Source: Fusobacterium sp. (GTDB taxonomy: Bacteria; Fusobacteriota; Fusobacteriia; Fusobacteriales; Fusobacteriaceae). Taken from it: 64,000 bases of DNA. The position numbers were made by a program, and so were the translations under genes. Under the pieces are notes generated by a model. The model was not told the origin of the DNA. It worked only from the letters and a program-made list of their open reading frames with translations, and ran no database searches. Shown one piece after another: positions 16,718 to 24,590 of the stretch; position 1 is the stretch's first letter, and every line of letters starts with the position of its first letter. The stretch is from positions 1 to 64,000 of the forward strand of contig NZ_JAWDXO010000001.1 in the NCBI RefSeq assembly GCF_032477075.1, in the 5' to 3' direction.

Positions 16718-18211
16718 ATGAATATTTATACACAAAAATTTAAAGAAGTTTTATTTTCTATATTTCCAATTACAGTGATTGTGCTAATACTTAATTTTAC
16801 ATTAACACCTCTTGAAATACCATTAATTATAAGATTCATAATAGGAGCTTTTTTAATAATAATTGGATTGTCTATATTTTTAGTAGGGGTAGATATAGCT
16901 ATAACTCCTTTAGGAAGCCAGGTGGGATCTGCTTTTGCAAAGTCAAATAAAATATGGATTGTTACTGTTGGGGGATTAATTGTAGGGTTTTTTATTTCAA
17001 TTGCTGAACCAGGTTTAATTATTTTGGTTGATCAAGTTGGAATAGTCACCTCTGGACAGATATCAAGTATAAGTATTCTTGGAATTGTATCTATTGGTCT
17101 GGCAATTATGTTGGCTGTAGGATTTGTTAGAATTGTATTTAATATACCTTTATATAAAATGCTGACAATTTTCTATGGATTTGTTTTTATACTTGCTTTA
17201 TTTACTCCAGTAGAATTTTTGACAATTGCATTTGATGCTTCAGGAGCAACTACTGGAATTTTAGCTGTACCTTTTATTCTAGCTTTGGCAGTTGGAATAT
17301 CTTCAATGAAAAAAGACAGTAAAGCATCTGAAAAGGATAGTTTTGGATTAGTAGCTATAGCATCAGTAGGAGCAATAATATCAGTTATGATACTAAGCAT
17401 TTTTTCTGGAGCAAGAGATTTTTCAGCAAAACTTGAATTTAATATTACAAAGTCTGAATCTATAATTGATCCATTTATAAAAAATATTCCAATTTTATTT
17501 AAAGAAGGATTTTTAACTATTTTACCTTTGGTTATTATTTTTTTATTTTTTCAAAAATTTTACTTTAGAATGAATAAAAAAAATATGGCAAAAATGATAA
17601 AAGGATTTATCTATGCCTTTGTTGGATTATTTTTGTTTTTAGTTGGAGTTAATACAGGATTTATGGACATAGGAGCTATTATTGGGTATACTTTAGCTTC
17701 CTATGATAATAATATATATGTTATTATTATAGCTTTTATTCTTGGATTTGTAACTATTTTAGCAGAACCTGCAGTTTATGTACTTACTCATCAAATTGAA
17801 AATGTGACAAGTGGATATGTACGAAGAAGAGCTATTTTAGTTGCTCTTGCAATTGGAGTTGGAATTGCTGTTGCATTATCAATGATAAGAATTATTGTAC
17901 CAGGACTTCAGCTATGGCATTATCTGCTTCCTGGATATATTATAAGTATACTTATGAGTTATTTTATTCCTAAATTATTTGTTGGAATTGCATTTGATGC
18001 TGGAGGAGTAGCTACAGGACCTATGACTACAACCTTTATTCTAGCATTTACTCAAGGAGCAGCTGAAGCAGTGGAAGGAGCAAATATATTGACAGATGGA
18101 TTTGGAATGATTGCTACAGTGGCTATGACACCAATTATAACACTTCAAATACTAGGATTTATTTTTGGAATGAAACTTAAAAAGAAAGGAGAGTTAAAAG
18201 GTGAAGAGTGA
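16718..18211 (+). CDS. DUF1538-family membrane protein (putative transporter)
   Basis: 497 residues, strongly hydrophobic, about 12-14 helices. The protein is a tandem duplication: FLVGV (54-58) recurs at 307-311, AEPGL (96-100) at AEPAV (349-353), VTSG at 110-113 and 363-366, and FDASGATTG (172-180) at FDAGGVATG (426-434), all with a 253-254 residue offset. Such conserved polar motifs inside helices suggest a two-fold transporter with a charged substrate path (inference; the family function is not known to me). Its last codons overlap the P-II-like gene, implying a regulated membrane complex. Good AAGGAAGG ribosome site. Confidence 0.85.
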   Translation: MNIYTQKFKEVLFSIFPITVIVLILNFTLTPLEIPLIIRFIIGAFLIIIGLSIFLVGVDIAITPLGSQVGSAFAKSNKIWIVTVGGLIVGFFISIAEPGLIILVDQVGIVTSGQISSISILGIVSIGLAIMLAVGFVRIVFNIPLYKMLTIFYGFVFILALFTPVEFLTIAFDASGATTGILAVPFILALAVGISSMKKDSKASEKDSFGLVAIASVGAIISVMILSIFSGARDFSAKLEFNITKSESIIDPFIKNIPILFKEGFLTILPLVIIFLFFQKFYFRMNKKNMAKMIKGFIYAFVGLFLFLVGVNTGFMDIGAIIGYTLASYDNNIYVIIIAFILGFVTILAEPAVYVLTHQIENVTSGYVRRRAILVALAIGVGIAVALSMIRIIVPGLQLWHYLLPGYIISILMSYFIPKLFVGIAFDAGGVATGPMTTTFILAFTQGAAEAVEGANILTDGFGMIATVAMTPIITLQILGFIFGMKLKKKGELKGEE

Positions 18212-18872
18212 TTTTATGGAGCTACAACTTGAATTGATGTATATAATAGTGGATTATGGATTGGGAAGCAAGATAATAAAATATGCAAAAAAGTTTGGAA
18301 TTACAGGAAGTACAGTTTGTTTGGGGAAAGGAACAATAAAGAATTCCTTTTTAGAGTTTCTTGCAATTAATGAATCTAGAAAGGAAATTATATTGATGGT
18401 GGGGGAAAGAAGGATAATTTATTCTACAATGGAAGAATTAAATAAAAAGTTTTCTTTTGACAAACCAAATAAAGGTGTTGCATTTACTGTTCCAATAAAA
18501 GAAGCTATAGGTGCTAGAGGGCTGAAAGAAATTAATTATAATCCTGAAGAAAGTAGAGGTGTAGAAAAATCTATGTATAATCTGATAATTGTTGTTGTTG
18601 AAAAAGGTAATGGGGAACATGTTGTTGAAGCTGCAAATAAAGCAGGTTCAAGAGGGGCTACCATTGTTAATGGAAGAGGTTCAGGTATTCATGAGACAAG
18701 TAAACTTTTTGCTATGGCTATAGAACCAGAAAAAGAGATTGTCATGATTATTTCTCAAAGTTCTTTAACTGAAAAAATTGTTTCTTCAATAAGGAAAGAT
18801 ATCAATATAGATGAACCTGGAAGAGGAGTTATTTTTGTTCAGGAAGTTAATAAAGCTTGTGGATTATATTAA
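18201..18872 (+). CDS. Tandem P-II-like regulatory protein
   Basis: 223 residues made of two P-II-type domains, about 10-105 and 122-223. Each has the ferredoxin-like pattern with a GxxGSTVCLGKG or GSRGATIVNGRG turn, a shortened T-loop and a C-terminal KGVAFTVPIKEAIG or RGVIFVQEVNKACG strand. Canonical P-II uridylylation Tyr in the T-loop is not evident. GTG start at 18201 follows AAAGGAGAG and overlaps the DUF1538 stop by 11 bases, so translation is coupled. By analogy with GlnK-AmtB and SbtB-SbtA it likely senses nucleotides and gates the partner membrane protein; ATG 18216 is an alternative start. Confidence 0.85.
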   Translation: MKSDFMELQLELMYIIVDYGLGSKIIKYAKKFGITGSTVCLGKGTIKNSFLEFLAINESRKEIILMVGERRIIYSTMEELNKKFSFDKPNKGVAFTVPIKEAIGARGLKEINYNPEESRGVEKSMYNLIIVVVEKGNGEHVVEAANKAGSRGATIVNGRGSGIHETSKLFAMAIEPEKEIVMIISQSSLTEKIVSSIRKDINIDEPGRGVIFVQEVNKACGLY

Positions 18873-18911
18873 GAATTAAAAGTTGAAAATATTATTTTAT
18901 TCAAAAAAAGT

Positions 18912-18934
18912 AAGGCTGGTTTTTGACCAGCCTT
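18912..18934. terminator. Hairpin between convergent P-II and lipoprotein genes
   Basis: AAGGCTGGT pairs with ACCAGCCTT around a short T-rich loop. The flanks are A-rich on the left and AT-rich on the right, so it probably serves both convergent genes. Confidence 0.75.
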
Positions 18935-18941
18935 AAATGTT

Positions 18942-19136
18942 TTATTTAGTTTTTTCAGATATAATAGCTCCAGATGCAGCACCAACACCTGCACCAACTA
19001 TAGTACCAGTACTACCACCAATTATGTGTCCTGCTACAGCACCAACTGCCGTACCAGCACCTATATGTTTTTCAGTACGGGTACATCCTGCAAATACAAT
19101 GGCAAATACAGTGGCTATCAAAAAAGTTTTTTTCAT
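18942..19136 (-). CDS. Small glycine-zipper lipoprotein
   Basis: 64 residues: signal peptide MKKTFLIATVFAIVFAGC with lipobox FAGC (mature Cys 18), then a Gly-zipper helix pair (GAGTAVGAVAGHIIGG and GTIVGAGVGAASGAII) that would insert in a membrane. This is the Rick_17kDa/osmotically inducible type of small outer-membrane lipoprotein. Ribosome site AAGGAGG precedes the start. The open frame on the opposite strand is only its mirror. No partner is evident nearby. Confidence 0.8.
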   Translation of the reverse strand: MKKTFLIATVFAIVFAGCTRTEKHIGAGTAVGAVAGHIIGGSTGTIVGAGVGAASGAIISEKTK

Positions 19137-19213
19137 TTTTATCCCTCCTTATTTGTAATGAAATAAGTCATACTTCTTAATAAGAGATATACAAAAAAAA
19201 TTATACTTATCCT

Positions 19214-19525
19214 TTATAATTTAATAATAACATATTTTTTACCTTTGTAAGTAACACTTTCTTGAGTTTTTTTATTTATTTTTTCAAATTTTCTATGGGT
19301 ATACTTTCTGGCATGTTTCGGTGGGTAGTCTTCAAAAGTTCTAGATCCCATAAGTGTAATAGTGACTTCAAGTTCAGCTTTATCAGGAGTTACAAGATAA
19401 TCTTCGCCAGAATAAGAAAAGAGTATTCCAGGATACATATGATCATTTTTTATTTGTTTAAAATTGAAAGTTTTTCCTGTTTGATTAACAAGAAACTGCC
19501 CAAGTGCATTTATTCTATCTAACAT
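19214..19525 (-). CDS. Hypothetical protein, 103 residues
   Basis: Not recognised. Soluble, basic in its C-terminal half (YPPKHARKYTHRKFEKINKKT around residues 67-87), with no signal peptide or membrane helix. It starts on the base immediately after the flavin reductase stop and is therefore translated from the same message. The regular alternation of hydrophobic residues (TPDKAELEVTITLMGS) suggests a small beta-rich fold. Confidence 0.7.
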   Translation of the reverse strand: MLDRINALGQFLVNQTGKTFNFKQIKNDHMYPGILFSYSGEDYLVTPDKAELEVTITLMGSRTFEDYPPKHARKYTHRKFEKINKKTQESVTYKGKKYVIIKL

Positions 19526-20179
19526 TTATTTTTTCACCTTCTTTTTTCCTGTTCTTTTATTTTTTATTGATGAAGTAGCAGATTTTTTTACAGCAGCTTT
19601 TTTTTCAATAGTTTTCTTTTTAGCTACAGAGTATCCAAAACTTCCAATAGCTTCTTTAGGCATTGGAAAGTATTCTCCATGAGAATAACTTATAAGATTT
19701 GCCCATTCAAAATGAATCTTTTCATTTTCATCAAGAAGTTTTGAATCTATATGAGAACAAAGTACTTCTGCAAGAAAGAGATCATGTGTACCTAATGGAA
19801 TTATATTTTTTACTCTGCATTCAATATTTACAGGACATTCATTAATATATGAACTCTTTACTTCTGTGCCTTCTACCATAGTAAATTTCATTTCTTCTAT
19901 TTTATCATTAGTTCTTCCAGAACGAACTCCACAATAATCTGTTTCTCTAGTAAGTTTTCTGGTAGGAAGATTTACAGTAAATTCCATAGTTTCTTTTATA
20001 TATTCATATGAAAGTCTTTCAGGCCTAATAGATATTGATAACATTGGAGGTTTTGTGCAAACAGTTCCGGTCCATGCCACTGTGAAAACATTTTCTTTAC
20101 CTTCTGAATTTCTGCTTGTGATAAGAACTACAGGAACAGGATTAAGTATAACGCTGCCCTTAAATAGGTTTTTTTTCAT
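19526..20179 (-). CDS. Flavin reductase-like (FMN-binding split-barrel) protein with basic tail
   Basis: 217 residues from ATG 20179, which follows AAAGGAT; a longer frame starting at 20206 lacks a ribosome site. The N-terminal 180 residues are a flavin-reductase-like split barrel: NPVPVVLITSRN, NVFTVAWTGTVCTKPPMLSISI and the FTVNLPTRKL strand are typical for the group that binds FMN and acts with unknown electron partners. The last ~34 residues are unusual: about half Lys/Arg with Ala, Ser and Thr, like a histone-H1 tail. It shares an operon with the 103-residue gene that follows. Confidence 0.8.
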   Translation of the reverse strand: MKKNLFKGSVILNPVPVVLITSRNSEGKENVFTVAWTGTVCTKPPMLSISIRPERLSYEYIKETMEFTVNLPTRKLTRETDYCGVRSGRTNDKIEEMKFTMVEGTEVKSSYINECPVNIECRVKNIIPLGTHDLFLAEVLCSHIDSKLLDENEKIHFEWANLISYSHGEYFPMPKEAIGSFGYSVAKKKTIEKKAAVKKSATSSIKNKRTGKKKVKK

Positions 20180-20327
20180 AGTATATCCTTTCTTTATTTG
20201 TTTCATTTTTAGAAAATTATAACATTTTTTCTCAATTGCTACAAATAATAAAATAAGGATTGTGTTGCTTATAAAAAAACCATATGATATACTAAGATTA
20301 TAAAGTTGAGTGAAAAAGGTGAAACTT

Positions 20328-20990
20328 ATGAATAATTATGTTATTTTAAAAGGAAAAAAAGACAGATTAGTAATACATTTAAATTCAGAAGTAGATTTTT
20401 TGACTCTTAGAGACAGCTTAGTCGAAAAAGTAAGAGAAGCTAGGAATTTTATTGGGAATGTTCAGTTGGCTATTGAATTTAGCAATAGAATATTATCAGA
20501 ATTAGAGGAAAATGTACTAATTGATCTAATAAAATTAAATAGTGATATTAATATCACTTATGTATTTTCTGAAAGTGGATCTGAAAAAAAAGATAAAATA
20601 AAATTTTTTAAAGCTGTAACAGAAGAAGGACCTACAAAATTTTTTAAAGGTACCTTAAGATCTGGGAGTAAACTGGAATATGATGGAAACATAGTAATTT
20701 TAGGAGATGTAAATCCAGGAGCATTAGTTAGAGCCAGAGGGAATGTAATAGTTCTTGGATATTTGAATGGTACTGTTTATGCTGGTCTAGATGAAGATTC
20801 AGATGCTTTTATAGGGGCTAACTATATGAATCCTATTCAAATGGTAATTGGTGCAGTTACTGCAAAGCCTATGCAAAAAGAGATTCTTGATACCAATAAG
20901 ATAGATAGAAAAGGCGGATTCAAAATAGCTTATATCAAAAACAGTGAAATATTTATTGAAGATTTCAGTACACGTTCATTTTGTGAATAA
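20328..20990 (+). CDS. minC: Septum site-determining protein MinC
   Basis: About 220 residues. The C-terminal half is the beta-helical MinC domain with its repeated glycines (GSKLEYDGNIVILGDVNPGALVRARGNVIVLGYLNGTVYAG); the N-terminal half is the FtsZ-inhibiting domain. MinC blocks Z-ring assembly away from mid-cell when recruited by MinD. ATG 20328 follows AAGGTG; a GTG at 20310 is an alternative. First of a minC-minD-minE operon, the standard order. Confidence 0.9.
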   Translation: MNNYVILKGKKDRLVIHLNSEVDFLTLRDSLVEKVREARNFIGNVQLAIEFSNRILSELEENVLIDLIKLNSDINITYVFSESGSEKKDKIKFFKAVTEEGPTKFFKGTLRSGSKLEYDGNIVILGDVNPGALVRARGNVIVLGYLNGTVYAGLDEDSDAFIGANYMNPIQMVIGAVTAKPMQKEILDTNKIDRKGGFKIAYIKNSEIFIEDFSTRSFCE

Positions 20991-21020
20991 CCAAAAATTT
21001 ATGTTGGGAGTGGATTAAAG

Positions 21021-21812
21021 ATGGCAAAGGTGTTTGTAGTTACATCAGGAAAGGGAGGAGTAGGAAAAACAACTACTACTGCTAACCTTGGAGCTGGGTT
21101 AGCTCTCAAGGGTAATAAAGTACTCTTAATAGATACTGATATTGGATTAAGAAATCTTGATGTTGTAATAGGACTTGAAAATAGAATAGTTTATGATCTA
21201 GTTGATGTAATAGAAGGTAGATGCAGAATAGCACAGGCTCTTATCAAAGATAAAAGATGTTCTAATTTATGTCTTCTGCCAGCTGCACAAATCAGGGATA
21301 AAAATGATATAAATGGTGATCAGATGAAAACTCTGATAGAAGCTTTAAGAAAAGATTTTGATTATATAATAATAGATTGCCCTGCTGGAATTGAACAGGG
21401 ATTTAAAAATGCAATAGCAGCAGCAGATGAAGCTATTGTAGTTACAACTCCTGAGATATCTGCTACAAGAGATGCAGATAGAATAATTGGTTTATTAGAA
21501 GCTAATGATATAAGAAGTCCAAAGCTTATAATAAATCGTATAAAAATGGATATGGTTAAAGCTGGAAATATGCTTGGAGTAGAAGATATTTTGGATATTC
21601 TTGCAATACCCTTGCTTGGTGTTATTCCTGATGATGAAAATATAGTTATATCAACAAACAAGGGAGAACCTTTAGTATATAAAGGAGAGTCTTTAGCAGC
21701 GGAGGCATATAGAAATGTTGTATTAAGAATGACAGGAAAAGATGTACCTTTCCTTAATTTAGATGTTAAATATGGTTTTTTTGATAAACTAAAAATGGTT
21801 TTTGGAAAGTAG
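21021..21812 (+). CDS. minD: Septum site-determining ATPase MinD
   Basis: 263 residues. Deviant Walker A motif SGKGGVGKTTTTANLG with the signature Lys (residue 11), Walker B IIIDCPAGIEQGF, switch TDIGLRNLD. The C-terminal ~15 residues (VKYGFFDKLKMVFGK) form the amphipathic membrane-targeting helix. MinD dimerises with ATP on the membrane, recruits MinC, and is released by MinE. Located 30 bases after minC. Confidence 0.95.
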   Translation: MAKVFVVTSGKGGVGKTTTTANLGAGLALKGNKVLLIDTDIGLRNLDVVIGLENRIVYDLVDVIEGRCRIAQALIKDKRCSNLCLLPAAQIRDKNDINGDQMKTLIEALRKDFDYIIIDCPAGIEQGFKNAIAAADEAIVVTTPEISATRDADRIIGLLEANDIRSPKLIINRIKMDMVKAGNMLGVEDILDILAIPLLGVIPDDENIVISTNKGEPLVYKGESLAAEAYRNVVLRMTGKDVPFLNLDVKYGFFDKLKMVFGK

Positions 21813-21819
21813 GTGTGTT

Positions 21820-22089
21820 ATGGGAATTTTTGATTTTTTTAAAAAGAATGATACTCAATCTAAGAATATTGCCAAAGACAGACTTAAATTAGTTCTGATT
21901 CATGATAGAGCAATGCTTCCTTCTGGAGTACTTGAAGATATGAAAGATGATATAATAGCTGTAATATCTAAATATGTAGATATTGATAAAGACAGTCTAA
22001 ATATAGAAGTGGCTCAAAGTCCTGAAAATAAAAGAAGGACAACTCTGATAGCCAATATACCACTAATGATAAAAAAAGATGGAGAATAA
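21820..22089 (+). CDS. minE: Cell division topological specificity factor MinE
   Basis: 89 residues from ATG 21820. Begins MGIFDFFKK, the membrane-binding N-terminus, followed by the anti-MinCD segment AKDRLKLVLIHDRA and a topological-specificity domain. It stimulates MinD ATPase and so drives pole-to-pole movement of MinCD. An upstream in-frame start at 21802 would lie inside minD and lacks a better ribosome site. Confidence 0.92.
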   Translation: MGIFDFFKKNDTQSKNIAKDRLKLVLIHDRAMLPSGVLEDMKDDIIAVISKYVDIDKDSLNIEVAQSPENKRRTTLIANIPLMIKKDGE

Positions 22090-22092
22090 CAT

Positions 22093-22130
22093 AAAAAAGG
22101 ATTATCTAAAAAATTTAGATAGTCCTTTTT
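22093..22130. terminator. Bidirectional terminator between minE and the MarR gene
   Basis: AAAAAAGGATTATCTAAA pairs with TTTAGATAGTCCTTTTT with one mismatch; serves two convergent genes. Confidence 0.85.
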
Positions 22131-22683
22131 ATTTGTTTTTTAAAAGTTTTTCATTTTTAAATTTATTTATTTTTATAAAAAAATCAAAAATAGTTTTGAG
22201 CTCACTATCATTAAAATTATCTTCAAGAAATATTTCTATTTCATTTTCTTTTTTTAGAAACTCTTTATATATATTCAGATATATTTTTGTTCCTGATTTT
22301 GTTAATGAAAGAAATAATTCTTTTTTATTAGGAGGGATTTGAAAAATTTCTATGAGTTCATAAGAATGTAGTTTTTTTATAGCTTTACTGGCATATCCTT
22401 TACTAATTTTCATTTTTTTTGATAACTGTGTAATATTTATTTTTTCACTAGAACCAATATAGTAAATAAAATTATAGTCAGCTACACTGAGATCAAGTAC
22501 TGTATTTACATCTAAAGATTCATCTTCTTTTTCAGCCAGATATTGAAATTCCTTCATACTTAAATATATTTCTGGAATGAGTTTATTTTTAGGTTCCCTT
22601 GAAAGAAAATCTTTATAAAATTCTCGGCTGTCCTCTATTAAATTAAAAAATTTTTTTACAACTTTATTAGATATTTTAATCAC
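22129..22683 (-). CDS. MarR-family transcriptional regulator
   Basis: 184 residues. Central winged helix-turn-helix (NITQLSKKMKISKGYASKAIKKLHSYELI, about 83-111) flanked by helical dimerisation regions, with NKKELFLSLTKSGTKIY as the wing and following helix. It is slightly longer than the ~150-residue MarR norm owing to an N-terminal helical extension. It is transcribed away from the PTS gene, and the gap between them carries two copies of the same 14-bp palindrome, so it is the probable local repressor. The inducer is unknown. Confidence 0.85.
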   Translation of the reverse strand: MIKISNKVVKKFFNLIEDSREFYKDFLSREPKNKLIPEIYLSMKEFQYLAEKEDESLDVNTVLDLSVADYNFIYYIGSSEKINITQLSKKMKISKGYASKAIKKLHSYELIEIFQIPPNKKELFLSLTKSGTKIYLNIYKEFLKKENEIEIFLEDNFNDSELKTIFDFFIKINKFKNEKLLKNK

Positions 22684-22701
22684 CCTTTTCGAAAAAAGAT
22701 A

Positions 22702-22715
22702 GTTTCTTTGGAAAC
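22702..22715. promoter_or_regulatory. Operator copy 1 (GTTTCTTTGGAAAC)
   Basis: Palindrome with GTTTC/GAAAC arms, 19 bases upstream of the MarR start codon. Nearly identical to 22786-22799; centre-to-centre distance 84 bp, about eight helical turns. Confidence 0.65.
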
Positions 22716-22785
22716 ATTATACAATTTAAAACCTTATTTTACAAGGAAACTAAAGAAAAAAATTAGGCTGATTGAAAATGGAAAT

Positions 22786-22799
22786 GTTTCTTATGAAAC
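22786..22799. promoter_or_regulatory. Operator copy 2 (GTTTCTTATGAAAC)
   Basis: Second GTTTC-N4-GAAAC palindrome, 48 bases upstream of the PTS promoter -35 box. Same arm sequence and spacing as copy 1. Confidence 0.65.
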
Positions 22800-22846
22800 A
22801 AAAAAAATCAGTTCTGAATAAAGAAAATAAATTCAAGAACTGTATA

Positions 22847-22875
22847 TTGACACGATTTTAACTGTAAAGTATACT
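22847..22875 (+). promoter_or_regulatory. Sigma-70 promoter of the PTS gene
   Basis: TTGACA (22847-22852), 17-bp spacer, TATACT (22870-22875). Confidence 0.8.
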
Positions 22876-22929
22876 GAAAATAATAAAATATCTTGAAATT
22901 ATTTTTAATTTTTAGGAGGGAGTATAATT

Positions 22930-24543
22930 ATGAAAAAAGGATTTTCTCTTTTACAAAGAGTAGGAAGGGCATTTATGCTGCCCATTGCGGTTCTCCCTAT
23001 GGCAGGAATACTGTTGGGAGTAGGAGGTGCTTTTACAAGCAGTGCTATAGTTGATACATATAATTTAACTTTTTTGGCTCCTGGGACATTGCTTAATCAT
23101 ATTTTGATATTGTTTTTAAATGCAGGTTCTTTTATTTTTGCCAATCTTTCAGTTATATTTGCTGTAGGAGTAGCAATAGGTCTTGCACATCAAAATAAAG
23201 AAACAGCTGCACTTTCAGCACTTTTAGGATTTCTTCTTTTTCATACAGTAATAGGAACAGTTTTGGGGTTTATGGGACAGACGCCAGATACCACAACAGT
23301 TCAGGTACTTATGGAAAAAGGAATGACTTATGGAGATGCAATCGGAAAATCATCTTTGTATACAAAAGAATTAGGAATATTTACACTTCAGACTGGAGTT
23401 TTAGGTGGAATAATTTGTGGATGCTTTTCAGCTTTTATAACAAACAGATTTTCAAACAGAACTTTACCTGATTATCTTGCATTTTTTAGCGGCAATAGAC
23501 TTGTACCAGTATTAACAATGATATTTTTTATCCCATTAGGAGTAGTAGTTCCATTTATCTGGCCTACAATATTTGGCGCAGTAGTAAAGGCAGGGGAAAC
23601 TTTCACTGCTATGGGGCCAATAGGAACTTTTCTTTATGGAATGACAGGAAGGCTTTTAAATGTATTTGGCCTTCATCATGCAGTTTATCCATTGTTCTGG
23701 TATACTGAGCTTGGTGGAACTATGGAAATAGCAGGACAAATGGTAGCAGGAGGACAAAAAATATTTTTTGCTCAATTGGCAGATCCATCTACTATTCATT
23801 ATTCAGCTGATGCTACAAGAACCATGACAGGAGGATTTCTACCAATGATGTTTGGACTTCCAGCTGCTGCACTTGCAATGTACAGATGTGCAGATGCAGA
23901 CAATAAAGCAAAAATAAAAGGAATACTTGTTTCAGCGGCCTTGACATCATTTCTTACAGGGATAACAGAACCAATAGAATTTACATTTTTATTTGTTGCT
24001 CCTCCTTTATATGTTATACACGCATTATTAGAAGGAATATCTTATGGTCTCATGCATTTTCTTAATGTTGCAGTAGGAATAACTTTTTCAAGAGGAATAA
24101 TAGATTTTACTTTCTTTGGATTACTTCAAGGAATGGCCAAAACTTCATATCAATGGATATTAATATTAGGACCAATATATTCAATAGTATATTATTTCAT
24201 TTTTAAATTTATGATAGAAAAGTTTAATTATATGACTCCTGGAAGAAAAGAAGGAGAAAATAAACTTTATACAAGAAAAGATTATCAAGGTAAAGCAGAT
24301 AGTGATGATTTTATAGATGAAATAGTAAAAGCTTTAGGTGGGGTGGATAATATTGAGGGAATAGATGCCTGTATTACAAGATTAAGAATAACAGTAAAAG
24401 ATGAAACAAGAGTTGTTAATGACAATACTTGGAAAAGCTTAAAATCCCAAGGAGTAATAAGATCAGGAAAAGGAATTCAAATAATATATGGAACTCAGGC
24501 AGAAATTTATAAGAATAAAATAATAAAAAAATATAAATTATAA
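22930..24543 (+). CDS. PTS glucose/maltose-family EIICB transporter
   Basis: 537 residues. EIIC membrane domain (about 1-420, ten or so helices, with LPIAVLPMAGILLGVGGAF and the GITEPIEFTFLF substrate-site motif) followed by an EIIB domain whose phosphorylated Cys is residue 481 in GIDACITRLRITV. It takes up and phosphorylates a glucose-type or alpha-glucoside sugar using phosphate from an EIIA encoded elsewhere. No phospho-alpha-glucosidase follows, so the sugar cannot be fixed from context. Strong AGGAGGG ribosome site, monocistronic between its promoter and a terminator, probably under the divergent MarR regulator. Confidence 0.88.
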   Translation: MKKGFSLLQRVGRAFMLPIAVLPMAGILLGVGGAFTSSAIVDTYNLTFLAPGTLLNHILILFLNAGSFIFANLSVIFAVGVAIGLAHQNKETAALSALLGFLLFHTVIGTVLGFMGQTPDTTTVQVLMEKGMTYGDAIGKSSLYTKELGIFTLQTGVLGGIICGCFSAFITNRFSNRTLPDYLAFFSGNRLVPVLTMIFFIPLGVVVPFIWPTIFGAVVKAGETFTAMGPIGTFLYGMTGRLLNVFGLHHAVYPLFWYTELGGTMEIAGQMVAGGQKIFFAQLADPSTIHYSADATRTMTGGFLPMMFGLPAAALAMYRCADADNKAKIKGILVSAALTSFLTGITEPIEFTFLFVAPPLYVIHALLEGISYGLMHFLNVAVGITFSRGIIDFTFFGLLQGMAKTSYQWILILGPIYSIVYYFIFKFMIEKFNYMTPGRKEGENKLYTRKDYQGKADSDDFIDEIVKALGGVDNIEGIDACITRLRITVKDETRVVNDNTWKSLKSQGVIRSGKGIQIIYGTQAEIYKNKIIKKYKL

Positions 24544-24544
24544 T

Positions 24545-24576
24545 AAAAAGGGCACTTTGCATAAAGTGTCCTTTTT
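24545..24576. terminator. Bidirectional terminator between PTS and outer-membrane protein genes
   Basis: AAAAAGGGCACTTT pairs with AAAGTGTCCTTTTT (one G-T pair) around GCAT. Confidence 0.88.
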
Positions 24577-24590
24577 ATTTATTCATAAAG

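Noticed and set aside
18937..19158. 73-codon plus-strand open frame rich in Pro/Ala
   Set aside because: Exact mirror of the glycine-zipper lipoprotein gene, whose signal peptide, lipobox and ribosome site are clear.
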